In this document: positions 50,715 through 59,825 of the stretch, one piece after another | Layout of the letters: every line of letters begins with the position of its first letter | Numbering within the stretch: the first letter of the stretch is position 1 | Assembly (NCBI RefSeq): GCF_003671495.1 | Contig: NZ_RCHN01000036.1 | Span: 1 to 64,000, forward strand | Origin: Ketobacter sp. | Lineage (GTDB): Bacteria; Pseudomonadota; Gammaproteobacteria; Pseudomonadales; Ketobacteraceae | Reading direction: 5' to 3' | DNA length: 64,000 nt | Notes under the pieces: model-generated | Databases searched by the model: none | The model's input: the letters and a program-made list of their open reading frames with translations, nothing else | What the model was told of the DNA's origin: nothing | Program-made: the position numbers and the translations under genes

Positions 50715-51929
50715 ATGGACTTCACCATGACCACACGTACCGCCCTGTGTGCCCTGTTAGGGATTCTTACCTTCAGCCAGACCGTCCAGGCCAACCAGAA
50801 CCAGGACAATTTCGAGCAGGAAATTGACACAGTCTGCGACGAAGTGTTCCAGAACGAGGACGACGTGTGCTTTTCACGCACCGACGGTGACTCCACGGTG
50901 ACCGCGCAAGTGACCCCGGAGGAAGAGTCTGCGCTCTATACGTCCCTGGTGCAGATCAGCGGCGACCAGGTCAGCAATGTCAGCAATCACCTGGTGGGAC
51001 TGCGTCGACAGCGTAACGCCAGCAGCACCAACAGCGCGTCCTCCGCGGCTATTCTGCCCAACTACTACGGCGGAGCAGCTGGTGGTGAGCTCTTCGCCAA
51101 CAGTCGTCTCAGCGCATTCTTCAGCGCTTCCACCGTGGACGGTGATCAGGACCACACCGACTATGAAGTGGGTTACGACCTCAGCACCGATCACTACACC
51201 CTGGGAGTGGACCTGCAACTGAATCCAGAGTGGCTGCTGGGCCTGGCCTATGGGACCACAGAAACAGAACTGAAATACAGCAGCGAGTTTGATGACCGCA
51301 CTGAAAACGACTCCGACCACTACTTGCTTTACGCCAGCTGGTATCGAAGGAACTTCGCTGTGGATATGACCGTTGGCTATTCCAACGGCGAGTTCAAAAC
51401 CCAGCGCCAGCTACCCGATGCCCTGGCCACTGGCACAACCGACAACGACATGATGTACGTTAGTCTTTCCGGGGCCTATGACTTCAGCCAGGGCGGCTGG
51501 ACCTATGGTCCCCTGGCCAAGTTCGACTACCTGGATGGGCAGATCGACGGCTTTGCAGAGCAAGGTGACAGCGCCTGGAAAGCGGAGTTCGATGATCAGG
51601 ATGTCCAATCCAGTATTTTCACCATGGGCGGCCAGGTTGCCTACGCCCACAGTTTCAATTGGGGGGTGGTATTACCCTACGCCCAAGGTGTGTGGCGCTA
51701 TGAGTTGGAAGACGAACGCGACTTGATTGTTGGCCGCTTCAGCGTCAACCCGGGCGAAGACTTCACCATCACCCCTGATGAACCGGATTCCTCCTGGTTT
51801 GAAGTCAGCGCCGGTCTCTCCGCCGTGTTCCCCTACGGTATTTCCGCTTTTATCAGTTATGAGCAGGTGCTGGGTTACGCCGACACCGACCTGGCCACCC
51901 TATCCGCCGGCGCCCGACTGGAGTTTTAA
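50715..51929 (+). CDS. Autotransporter-type outer-membrane beta-barrel protein
   Basis: The 404-residue protein has a signal peptide (about 26 residues, ending TVQA), a short N-terminal acidic segment with two Cys (VCDEVFQNEDDVCF), then a beta-barrel of about 270 residues ending in SAGARLEF. The barrel has autotransporter-like repeats (YEVGYDLSTDHYTLGVDLQLNPEWLLGLAYG, WYRRNFAVDMTVGYSNGEF). The passenger is only about 100 residues, so it may be a barrel-only or very short passenger. GGGGAG is 5 bases before the ATG. Confidence 0.85.
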   Translation: MDFTMTTRTALCALLGILTFSQTVQANQNQDNFEQEIDTVCDEVFQNEDDVCFSRTDGDSTVTAQVTPEEESALYTSLVQISGDQVSNVSNHLVGLRRQRNASSTNSASSAAILPNYYGGAAGGELFANSRLSAFFSASTVDGDQDHTDYEVGYDLSTDHYTLGVDLQLNPEWLLGLAYGTTETELKYSSEFDDRTENDSDHYLLYASWYRRNFAVDMTVGYSNGEFKTQRQLPDALATGTTDNDMMYVSLSGAYDFSQGGWTYGPLAKFDYLDGQIDGFAEQGDSAWKAEFDDQDVQSSIFTMGGQVAYAHSFNWGVVLPYAQGVWRYELEDERDLIVGRFSVNPGEDFTITPDEPDSSWFEVSAGLSAVFPYGISAFISYEQVLGYADTDLATLSAGARLEF

Positions 51930-51939
51930 CCCCATTTTT

Positions 51940-51968
51940 GATCGCCGCCGGTAGTAACGGTGGCGATC
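51940..51968. other. Hairpin after the autotransporter gene
   Basis: GATCGCCGCC / GGTGGCGATC (one wobble pair) lies 11 bases after the stop, without a T-run. Probably a weak terminator or RNA-stabilising stem. Confidence 0.4.
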
Positions 51969-52065
51969 CAAAGACCCATCCCTTCTAAGCCCCCCTGCTG
52001 ACTTGCCTTATTCGTCATCCGCAGCTAACAAGAAATATTACCCGGTTAACAATGTGAGGTGACCC

Positions 52066-52386
52066 ATGTGGGATACCGAGTCCGACGCGGTGCGGGAATA
52101 CCATTATTACAATCAGGAAGGGGTCTTTATTGGTAAGAGCGAAGGGACTTCGCCGCAGAAAGACCTGTTTGATCAGGCCCACTATGTGTTCGATGATCAG
52201 AGCGACATTGTGAAAAATCTGGATCTGCTGGCGGTGGCCAAACGCAAACTGACCAATTTGCGCAAAGAACTCATCGGCGTGCCACTGAAGGACATCACCC
52301 GCATCATCGAATTGAACAAAGAAATAGAAGAGCTGGAGGCCAGCATCGAATCCCTGGCGAAATCCCTGAAACAGGGTAATGCCTGA
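52066..52386 (+). CDS. Small helical protein of unknown function
   Basis: The 106-residue protein has a short acidic and aromatic N-terminus (MWDTESDAVREYHYYNQEGVF) and a coiled-coil C-terminal half (DITRIIELNKEIEELEASIESLAKSLKQ). No signal peptide, membrane segment or known motif is seen. A GAGGTG site precedes the ATG, and a strong terminator lies about 30 bases after the stop. Unrecognised. Confidence 0.65.
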   Translation: MWDTESDAVREYHYYNQEGVFIGKSEGTSPQKDLFDQAHYVFDDQSDIVKNLDLLAVAKRKLTNLRKELIGVPLKDITRIIELNKEIEELEASIESLAKSLKQGNA

Positions 52387-52417
52387 AGAAGCCAAGCCGC
52401 CGGTACCACACAGCCAA

Positions 52418-52447
52418 AAAAAACCCGGCTCGCTGGCCGGGTTTTTT
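52418..52447. terminator. Bidirectional terminator
   Basis: A 12-bp perfect inverted repeat (AAAAAACCCGGC / GCCGGGTTTTTT, loop TCGCTG) sits between the small gene and the convergent acyl-CoA dehydrogenase gene. It has flanking T-tracts for both strands. Confidence 0.9.
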
Positions 52448-52460
52448 GTCCCGATCCTGA

Positions 52461-53582
52461 TTATGCGACGGTGGCATACCGGTTCAGGTGATAATCTGGA
52501 TTACCCAACAGTGCATCAATGGCAGTGAGGCGCTTGAAGTAGAAGCCAACGTTCAGTTCATCGGTCATACCCATGCCACCGTGCAATTGCACTGCCTGCT
52601 GGCCAATGTAGCGACCCGCCTTGCCAACCTGTACCTTAAAGGCAGACGCCGCTTTTTTCGCCACATCGCCCCCTTCCAGATTGCGCAGTCCGGCCATATA
52701 CATGGAGGACTGGGTCAATTCGTGGGCCATGAACATTTCCACCATGCGATGCTGCAGCACCTGGAATTTGCCGATGGGGATGCCGAACTGTTTGCGGGTT
52801 TTGCAGTAGTCCACCGTGGTTTTGTACAGCACTTCCATGGCGCCCACAGCCTCCGACCCCAGGGCAATCACCGCTTCGTCCAGCACCGTTTCCAGCGCTG
52901 GCAGCGCCGCTCCGGCCACACCCAGCAGTTCACCCTTGGCACCGTTCAGCTGGATGTTGGCAGCACGACCGCCTTCCATGGAAGGGAACGCCGTCACCGT
53001 CACGCCGGCAGCCTTCGCATCCACTACAAATACACTGACGCCATCTGCCTCAGTCAGGCCACCACTGGTGCGGGCCGTTACCAGAATTTTGTCTGCAGCA
53101 TGGCCATTCAACACCATGACTTTCTGGCCGCTGAGGCTGTAGCCCTCACCGTTCTGTTCAGCCTGAGTGGCCACACAGGCTGGGTTGCCCCGGGCACCGG
53201 GTTCATCATAGGCCAAGGCCATTTGCAGCTCACCCTGAATCACGGACGCCAGCAGGCTTGCTTTTTGTTCTGCACTGCCCAGCACCTCCACCAGGCGGCC
53301 ACCCAGAATCACGGTGGGTATAAAGGGCTCGGTGATCAGCGCCTTGCCGAAGGCTTCCATCATCAGCATCACATCAATGGCCGTACCACCAAAGCCGCCA
53401 TTCTCTTCGGCGAACGGCACACTTAACCAGCCCAGCTCGGCAAAGGTTTTCCAGTTGTCGGCACTGTAGCCTAATTCACTGACCGCCAGCTTGCGCCGGG
53501 TTTCAAAGTCGTAGTCGTTTTGCAGAAATTTGCTGATGCTGTCCACCAGCATTTGTTGTTCTTCAGATAACTCAAAATTCAT
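52461..53582 (-). CDS. Acyl-CoA dehydrogenase, small-subunit type
   Basis: The 373-residue protein has the acyl-CoA dehydrogenase fold and opens MNFELSEEQQMLVDSISKFLQNDYDFETRR, as in the small subunit of pimeloyl-CoA dehydrogenase-like pairs. The flavin-contact segment near the C-terminus is LHGGMGMTDELNVGFYFKR. It is the second gene of a two-gene operon, 23 bases after the partner dehydrogenase. Heteromer formation with that partner is inferred. The substrate (long-chain, dicarboxylic or steroid-like acyl-CoA) cannot be told. Confidence 0.9.
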   Translation of the reverse strand: MNFELSEEQQMLVDSISKFLQNDYDFETRRKLAVSELGYSADNWKTFAELGWLSVPFAEENGGFGGTAIDVMLMMEAFGKALITEPFIPTVILGGRLVEVLGSAEQKASLLASVIQGELQMALAYDEPGARGNPACVATQAEQNGEGYSLSGQKVMVLNGHAADKILVTARTSGGLTEADGVSVFVVDAKAAGVTVTAFPSMEGGRAANIQLNGAKGELLGVAGAALPALETVLDEAVIALGSEAVGAMEVLYKTTVDYCKTRKQFGIPIGKFQVLQHRMVEMFMAHELTQSSMYMAGLRNLEGGDVAKKAASAFKVQVGKAGRYIGQQAVQLHGGMGMTDELNVGFYFKRLTAIDALLGNPDYHLNRYATVA

Positions 53583-53605
53583 AATGCGCTCCTGTTAACC
53601 CGGAA

Positions 53606-54811
53606 TTACAAGCCCAAAACCATTTTCGCGATGATGCCGCGCTGGATCTCATTGGAACCACCGTAGATGCTGGTGGCCCGGGTATTGAGATAGCGGGGCA
53701 TGGCCGTGAGGGCATATTCCGGACCGATGGGTGCTACGCCGGAACCGGGTTCCAAAGCGTCCAGTTGCAGGGGCAGACCCGCAACCCCAACGGCCTCGAT
53801 GGCCAGTTCGGTGAGCTTTTGACTCAGTTCCGTGCCAACGATCTTGGTCATGGACGCCACCGCGCCAGGGCTTTGGCCGCTGCCGAGCGCCGCCTTGATG
53901 CGGTTTTCGGTGAATTCCAGGGCGCTGATTTCGATTTCAGCCTCGTGTACACGACGCATGAAATGAGGATCATCCGCCAGGCGACCACCAAAGCCGTCGC
54001 CTTCCTGTTCAGCGATGGCCTTGATCTGCTTGAGATAGTGATACAGGCCAGGGGCGTATTCCTGTCCACCGCGCTCGAAAGTGAGCAGGAACTTGGCCAC
54101 AGTCCAACCCTGGTTTTCCTCACCAATGCGATTGCTCTTGGGCACGCGCACGTTGTCGAAGAATACCGTGTTTTGTTCCCGCACACCGTCCAGGCCGATG
54201 ATGGGCTCCACTGTGACACCAGGGGCGTCCATGTCCATCAGCAGGAAGGTGATCCCTTCCTGGGGTTTGCAGTCCTTGTTGGTGCGCACCAGGCAGAAAA
54301 TCTTGTTGGCGTAGTGGGCGTAGGTGGTCCAGATCTTGGTACCGTTCACGATGTAATCGTCGCCATCGGAAACAGCAGTGGTCTGCAGCGCCGCCAGGTC
54401 GGAACCAGCACCGGGCTCAGAATAGCCCTGACACCAGAAATCTTCGCCGGAGAGAATGCGCGGCAGGTAATATGCTTTTTGCTCGTCGGTGCCGCAACCG
54501 ATGATGCAGGGGCCGCACATGTGCAGCCCCATGGGAATCAGTTGCGGGGCATCGGCTTTGAGGCACTCTTCGGCGAAGATGGAGCGTTGCACAACATCCC
54601 ATCCAGTGCCGCCATACTGCTTCGGCCAATGGGGCGCAGCCCATCCTTTGGCATGCAGAATTTTCTGCCAGGCCATGGCCCGTTCCTTGTCATGGAACAC
54701 GCTGGTGCCCAACCGACCCGCTTCGCGGATATCGTCGGTCAACGATTCATTGAGGAAATCACGAACTTCTTCGCGAAACTGCCGGTATTCCGGCTTCACA
54801 GACAGATCCAT
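53606..54811 (-). CDS. Acyl-CoA dehydrogenase, large-subunit type
   Basis: The 401-residue acyl-CoA dehydrogenase starts at ATG 54811 (AGAGGTGAAT before it); the upstream extension to 54856 is not needed. Motifs: FCWCQGYSEPGAGSDLAAL (read WCQGYSEPGAGSDLAAL), NGTKIWTTYAHYANKIFCLVRT and C-terminal YGGSNEIQRGIIAKMVLGL. The Glu used as base in many family members (YEG-type) is a Gly here, so another residue or the partner may supply it. It is co-transcribed with the small-subunit-type gene. Confidence 0.92.
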   Translation of the reverse strand: MDLSVKPEYRQFREEVRDFLNESLTDDIREAGRLGTSVFHDKERAMAWQKILHAKGWAAPHWPKQYGGTGWDVVQRSIFAEECLKADAPQLIPMGLHMCGPCIIGCGTDEQKAYYLPRILSGEDFWCQGYSEPGAGSDLAALQTTAVSDGDDYIVNGTKIWTTYAHYANKIFCLVRTNKDCKPQEGITFLLMDMDAPGVTVEPIIGLDGVREQNTVFFDNVRVPKSNRIGEENQGWTVAKFLLTFERGGQEYAPGLYHYLKQIKAIAEQEGDGFGGRLADDPHFMRRVHEAEIEISALEFTENRIKAALGSGQSPGAVASMTKIVGTELSQKLTELAIEAVGVAGLPLQLDALEPGSGVAPIGPEYALTAMPRYLNTRATSIYGGSNEIQRGIIAKMVLGL

Positions 54812-54945
54812 ATTCACCTCTGGGAAACAACAAAAATGGCTGCTTCTAAAATCCAAAACTGGCTTGAACCTTCTGGAAAAGGCTCAAGTTAGAAGTTATT
54901 TTGCGGTATTTTCCAATGACGTGAACGATCAGTCGATGGCCAAAA

Positions 54946-55815
54946 CTATCTTTGTAATGCTTTGATCAGGCGAGTCAGGGCTTGTGCCAGCTCCTTGGCA
55001 GCGGACTCATCCCGGGCAATGACAATCCAATCCCCGCCGGTCACCGGGTGGCGAATCACACACTGATCAGAGGGGGCACTGCAGCGGTAGCTGACAAAGG
55101 GATTGACGCCAAAGGCATCGAGACTGGAGGAGGAAAGGGAAGCCTGGCCACCGGCCCCAGGGTCAACCTGCTTACGCACCACAGACAGCTGTGATGGGGC
55201 CTGTACGGACACCTGATATTCCAGCCGTGGAGAGGTGCTGCGATTCTTGATACGCCCTTCCAGGTATTCGTAGGAGGTCAGCAGACTATTGATGTGCAGC
55301 ACCAGTGAATCTTTAAGGCTGGGGGCGATATAGAGTTTCCTAACCTTATCATCATAGGCTTTGCCGGCTGTATCATCCCGCTCAATGCCGCCGCTGGCCT
55401 TGATCTCCCGCATCTGGTCCCGGGATTGGGAAACCGCTTGCTGGGATTGGAGCTGCTCTTCAATTTCGGTTATCCGACGCAGGGCCGGCTCGTAGAATTC
55501 GGCCTCTCGGCCGGCTTCTTCCACATAGCGGGACAACAGGTCACTGGCCTTGCCCAGTTCACCATAGTGCAGGGCAATCAGGCCGGAGAGGTAGTAAAAC
55601 TTGGGGGCGGGTGTGACTTTAAGGGCGTCGATACGACCCAGGTAGGTGCGGGCGGCCTCGTAATTCTGGTCCGAGAGTTTCTCCTGCGCGGCCAGCAGCA
55701 AGCGGTCCGCCTCCATATCCGCGGGCAACGCCCACAACGGACGGATCGAAAGGGACAGCAGAAGTGACAATGAGAGCAAAGACAATACAATACTGGAGGC
55801 GGCAGATTTTATCAT
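54946..55815 (-). CDS. Exported protein with helical N-terminal repeats, unknown
   Basis: The 289-residue protein has a signal peptide (LSLLLSLSIRPLWALPAD). Residues about 30-125 are TPR-like (KLSDQNYEAARTYLGRIDALK, YLSGLIALHYGELGKASDLLSRYVEEAGREAEFY). The C-terminal part (about 150-289) is mixed, with SDQCVIRHPVTGGDWIVIARDESAAKELAQAL. A family name is not recognised. It lies leftward, upstream of nothing on its strand, and is followed by the acyl-CoA dehydrogenase pair after 134 bases. Confidence 0.6.
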   Translation of the reverse strand: MIKSAASSIVLSLLSLSLLLSLSIRPLWALPADMEADRLLLAAQEKLSDQNYEAARTYLGRIDALKVTPAPKFYYLSGLIALHYGELGKASDLLSRYVEEAGREAEFYEPALRRITEIEEQLQSQQAVSQSRDQMREIKASGGIERDDTAGKAYDDKVRKLYIAPSLKDSLVLHINSLLTSYEYLEGRIKNRSTSPRLEYQVSVQAPSQLSVVRKQVDPGAGGQASLSSSSLDAFGVNPFVSYRCSAPSDQCVIRHPVTGGDWIVIARDESAAKELAQALTRLIKALQR

Positions 55816-55909
55816 AGTCGTATCAGTGAGTTAGTTTCACTGGAAGAGTTTGACAGCATCCCTGCCGGCGGGCAACCATCCGCTGCTGCGCAAACTGCGG
55901 ATCTGTGAA

Positions 55910-56269
55910 TCAATCGAGTTTAAAGCTGAAGTAGCTGGTGAGCCCCTCAATCAGCTGCATCAGCTCCTGGGGTGGGTCAATCAGCTTGAAGCCGGTATCG
56001 AAGCAGTCCGGGCTCACATCCGGGCGACACCAGCAACTCAGCGCGTCAAAATCGATGTTGCTGGCCCCTTCGATCTCCCGGGGTAGCTTGATGCGGAACT
56101 GGAATACGCTGTGGGTCAGCAAAGGAATGTGACTCACCAGGCGTAAACCCTCCGTAGAAATATTCACGATATAACCGATGGGCTTGCCCGTTTTACGGTT
56201 GTATACGCTGAGGTAGTACTTTAAGTGGTGCCGTTGTATGACACGCTTTTCTCTGATTCGCTTTTCCAT
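55910..56269 (-). CDS. PilZ-domain protein
   Basis: The protein of about 119 residues has the c-di-GMP-binding pattern RxxxR (RVIQR, in EKRVIQRHHLKYYLSV) and the NxSxxG box (VNISTEGLRL), as in PilZ. An unusual Cys pair (SCWCRPD) follows in the barrel. I use ATG 56269 rather than GTG 56308. A c-di-GMP effector; its target is not shown by the context. Confidence 0.85.
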   Translation of the reverse strand: MEKRIREKRVIQRHHLKYYLSVYNRKTGKPIGYIVNISTEGLRLVSHIPLLTHSVFQFRIKLPREIEGASNIDFDALSCWCRPDVSPDCFDTGFKLIDPPQELMQLIEGLTSYFSFKLD

Positions 56270-56308
56270 AATCCCCGATTTTTTCGTTCTGGTGCTGTTA
56301 ATTTTCAC

Positions 56309-56537
56309 AGCTAAATTTGGTTCTGGTAATAGGTAAGTTTAGCCTTCATTGACACGACCTCAACAGCAACCCCGAGATAATTTGAAGAATCGCTTCAGAT
56401 CAAAAACTTACCAACTAGAATATTTTTTGTTCAAACCAGAAAAAGATTTAGGCGAAGCCCCTTAACCACCTGAAAATTCTGACCTTATCTGCTATTAACT
56501 ATAGAATACGGATAACAGAGTTTCGCGGTACCCCAGT
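56309..56537. promoter_or_regulatory. AT-rich region upstream of slt
   Basis: The 229-base divergent region holds an inverted repeat GGTAAGTTT (56332-56340) / AAACTTACC (56404-56412) and a GAAG-AATCG-CTTC hairpin. It must contain the promoters for slt and the PilZ gene. I cannot place -10/-35 boxes confidently. Confidence 0.4.
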
Positions 56538-58661
56538 GTGAGCAAATTGATTCGTCTTTGCCTGTTGCTGGCAACAGGTCTGAGTGCCGGCATCAGCCAG
56601 GCCAACTACGCCCTCTCCTTTCAAGCCAATCAGGAACAGCTTTGGCAAGCCCAGCGGGAACACTATAACGACACCCTCAAACTGCTGACCAAAGGCCAGC
56701 GGGAACGGTTCCGGGAGCAGGCGGAAACGTTACGGGACTACCCACTGTATCCCTATCTCAAGTATCGGGAATACAGCCGCTACATCAGCTCCGTGAGTAA
56801 AGAGGAGCTGGATGAGTTTATGGATGAATTCTCCGACTCACCCCTTTCCGGCTGGTTGCGACGTCGCTGGATCAACAACCTGGCCTCGCAGAAAGATTGG
56901 GACACCTATCTGCAGGAATATCGCCTCGGCCAGTACGACACCAAATACGACTGCTACTACTACTGGGCGCACTACAAAGTGGGCGACCGGGAAACCGCCT
57001 TCGCCGGTGCCCGCCAGTTGTGGTTGGTGGGGGCCTCCCAGGACAACGCCTGCGACCCGCTGTTTGAAGTCTGGAAAACCACCGGTGAAATGTACGGGGA
57101 TCTGGCCTGGGAACGCACCGCCCTGGCCATGGCCAACAGCAAAATCCAACTGGCCCGCTACCTGGAAAACCACCTGCCCAAGCAATTGCAACCGTTGTCG
57201 CGGGAGTGGCGCGACCTGTATCGGGACCCACGCCGCCTCAAGTACATGAAGCGCTACACCAAGTGGGGAGACAGTGCCCGCCCGCTGCTGATCACGGCGT
57301 TCTCCCGCCTGATCCGCAAGGATGAAAAGCTGGCGCAGGAATTGTGGCCCCAGTATGCCGCGGCGTTTAACTTCAGCGCCGCCGAACGCGCCAAGATTGC
57401 CAATGAGTTTGCCTTTGTGCTGGCGGTGCGCAAACAGGACAATGCGGACTTCTGGCTGAGCCAGGCCGCCCAGTACGGGTACGATGACGAGCTGATTCCC
57501 ATCGGCATTCGGCATGCGCTGTATGAACAGGATTGGCCGCGCCTGCGGATCTGGCTGACGCTGTTGAACGAGGAACAATGGCAAGACGAGACCTGGCAGT
57601 ACTGGCAAGCGCGGGCCGAGCAGAAACTGGGGCCGGTAGACATCGCCCAACTGCCCCAGATCCGCATTGACCCCCACCATGTGGATGTACTGACCTTTCA
57701 GCAGCGTTTCTCCCAGGCGCTGTATGACGAGCGGCAGTTCATGGATCTGTTGCCCCAGTCGGTGGTACAAAACAAGTTCACCCAATACGATCCCCAGGCC
57801 CGCCTGGAGCGGCTCTCTGAACAGCGGAATTTTTACGGGTTCCTGGCCAGCGAGCGCCTTAAGAAGCCGCTCAACCTGAACATTGAACCCACTCAGGTTC
57901 GGGAGGAAGACCTCAACGCCATGATTGCGTTGCCGGCGGTGCAACGCACCCGGGAACTGTACGCCATGGATGACCTGCCCCTGGCCCGCTCCGAGTGGGA
58001 ATACCTGATACGACGCTCCAATGAACAGGAACGCAGCGTGCTGGCGCACCTGGCCTATATCTGGGGCTGGCACCATCCCGCCATCCGCGCCGCCTATCAA
58101 TCGGATGCGTACAACAACCTGGAAATACGTTTTCCCACCGCATTTGAAACCGTGGTCGACAAATACGCCACCCGCTCAGGGTTGGATAAGGACTGGGTGT
58201 ATTCGCTGATTCGACAGGAGAGCGCGTTCATGCCTCAGGCCCGCAGCTCGGTGGGCGCCATGGGCATGATGCAGATCATGCCGCGCACGGCAAAACAACT
58301 GTCGCAGTCCATCGGCATTCCCACCCCCAGCACCCGCGATATGCTGACGCCGGAAACCAATATCAAGCTGGGGACGCACTACATGAGCCAACTGCAGCAG
58401 CAATTCAAGGGCAACATCATCCTGGCCACAGCAGCCTACAATGCAGGACCGCACCGAGCCAACGCCTGGCAGCCAACCTATTTGCCGGTCAGTGGCGATA
58501 TCTGGGTGGAAACCATTCCGTTCAAGGAAACCCGGAACTACGTTAAAAACATATTGACCTATCAGGCCATCTATCGCCATCACCTGGGTCAGGAAGTCAA
58601 ACTATCCGATGCACTGAAACTGATTCCAGCGAAGAAAATGCAGGCGACGGTCATGCGTTAA
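56538..58661 (+). CDS. slt: Soluble lytic murein transglycosylase
   Basis: The 707-residue periplasmic transglycosylase cleaves peptidoglycan glycan strands to 1,6-anhydro products. GTG start and signal peptide (about 22 residues, ending SQAN). The N-terminal U/L helical domain fills residues about 30-540. The C-terminal SLT domain has the catalytic Glu in YSLIRQESAFMPQARSSVGAMG, plus MMQIMPRTAKQ and AAYNAGPHRANAW. Domain order and length fit Slt70. Confidence 0.95.
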   Translation: MSKLIRLCLLLATGLSAGISQANYALSFQANQEQLWQAQREHYNDTLKLLTKGQRERFREQAETLRDYPLYPYLKYREYSRYISSVSKEELDEFMDEFSDSPLSGWLRRRWINNLASQKDWDTYLQEYRLGQYDTKYDCYYYWAHYKVGDRETAFAGARQLWLVGASQDNACDPLFEVWKTTGEMYGDLAWERTALAMANSKIQLARYLENHLPKQLQPLSREWRDLYRDPRRLKYMKRYTKWGDSARPLLITAFSRLIRKDEKLAQELWPQYAAAFNFSAAERAKIANEFAFVLAVRKQDNADFWLSQAAQYGYDDELIPIGIRHALYEQDWPRLRIWLTLLNEEQWQDETWQYWQARAEQKLGPVDIAQLPQIRIDPHHVDVLTFQQRFSQALYDERQFMDLLPQSVVQNKFTQYDPQARLERLSEQRNFYGFLASERLKKPLNLNIEPTQVREEDLNAMIALPAVQRTRELYAMDDLPLARSEWEYLIRRSNEQERSVLAHLAYIWGWHHPAIRAAYQSDAYNNLEIRFPTAFETVVDKYATRSGLDKDWVYSLIRQESAFMPQARSSVGAMGMMQIMPRTAKQLSQSIGIPTPSTRDMLTPETNIKLGTHYMSQLQQQFKGNIILATAAYNAGPHRANAWQPTYLPVSGDIWVETIPFKETRNYVKNILTYQAIYRHHLGQEVKLSDALKLIPAKKMQATVMR

Positions 58662-58810
58662 TAAAGCTGACGCACGTTCATCGCTTGCCCCTTCCCCTCT
58701 TCTGCACTCCCCCTTAAGATAGCAGGCGTGTTTCGATTCGGCAGTACGGATCACGCCTCGCGCAAAAGTGTTCATCCATAACAATATCGATCCGCCAACG
58801 GAGCACTGCC

Positions 58811-59794
58811 ATGTCATTCTCATTTCGCACGCTGAGTGTTGTCTTTGTTATCGCACTGTTGCAGGGGTGTGGCCCCAGCAGTGAATTCGAAGCCCAATCC
58901 CTGTTGGATAACAACCAGCAGGAATTTGGTGTGCTGAGCTGGCAAGCCGACACAGAAACGGTGGATGGTTTTCATATCGAACGCCTCAGCATCAGTCCGG
59001 ATATCGGCGAAGTGGATTTCAACGGTTCTCTGTTGGTGTATCCCAGCCAGACCACCACTTATACCCTGTTGGTGGAAACCCGCAACGACAACGGGCTGGT
59101 GTACGACTACACCCGCAAGGCCACCGTGTATGTCGGAGCCCGGGTGGATTACGATTTGATTGAGGACGATAACCTGCGTGCCTGTCTGGCGGAAAACGGT
59201 GCGACTCACCTGCAGCAATTTGATGTTATTTATTGTCTGGACCGTGGCATTGCCCAGCTCACCGGCATCGAACAGTTTCAGCTGACCCAAAGTGTCTCGC
59301 TGGACAACAATCTACTGACTGACCTGTCCCCGCTGACCGCGCTGCCGGCCCTGAAAGTGGTGAGCGTATCGGGCAATGAACTGGACACCCTGGACAGCCT
59401 CAGCCTGTCCACCAGCGTGCGCAATATTGTTGCCCACAACAACCGGTTGTTCGACCTGTCTGCCTTGAGCCAAATGCCGCAACTGGTGAACCTGGCCCTG
59501 GATAACAATCAGATTTCTGATCTGGGCCCGCTGCAAACGATTCCACAATTACAGGGCTTGTCGGTGAGTCACAATCGAATTGAGGATGTCAGTCCGCTGA
59601 CACTCAATACCGAACTGCTGGCACTGGATTTCTCCAACAACCCGGTGCGCACCGGTATCACTGCTCTCAGCACGCTGACCAAAGCCACCCTCATTCGCAG
59701 CGAGAACAACGGCGCGGTGTTGTGCCTGGATTATGCCCGGCTGGTGTTGAACCTGGGGCCGGTGGTGCTGTTTGACCAGTGCCGTCTGTTCTGA
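58811..59794 (+). CDS. Leucine-rich-repeat lipoprotein
   Basis: The 327-residue protein has a lipoprotein signal (VFVIALLQGC; lipobox LQGC). A beta-sandwich-like N-terminal section (residues about 30-115, Ig-like pattern) is followed by an SDS22-like LRR array (residues about 150-300) with repeats such as LTDLSPLTALPALKVVSVSGN, NRLFDLSALSQMPQLVNLALDNN and ISDLGPLQTIPQLQGLSVSHN. The C-terminus has two Cys. Likely an envelope protein-binding surface, partner unknown. CGGAGCACTGCC precedes the ATG. Confidence 0.8.
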   Translation: MSFSFRTLSVVFVIALLQGCGPSSEFEAQSLLDNNQQEFGVLSWQADTETVDGFHIERLSISPDIGEVDFNGSLLVYPSQTTTYTLLVETRNDNGLVYDYTRKATVYVGARVDYDLIEDDNLRACLAENGATHLQQFDVIYCLDRGIAQLTGIEQFQLTQSVSLDNNLLTDLSPLTALPALKVVSVSGNELDTLDSLSLSTSVRNIVAHNNRLFDLSALSQMPQLVNLALDNNQISDLGPLQTIPQLQGLSVSHNRIEDVSPLTLNTELLALDFSNNPVRTGITALSTLTKATLIRSENNGAVLCLDYARLVLNLGPVVLFDQCRLF

Positions 59795-59825
59795 GCCCTG
59801 GTTTAAACCCTGCCGCCGCGCCCGG

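Noticed and set aside
52488..54892. Plus-strand frames of 312 and 375 codons over the acyl-CoA dehydrogenase pair
   Set aside because: Both dehydrogenases on the minus strand are complete and recognisable; the plus frames are shadows.
56838..58100. 420-codon frame antisense to slt
   Set aside because: slt is full-length with its catalytic motif; the antisense has no domain and starts and ends inside slt.
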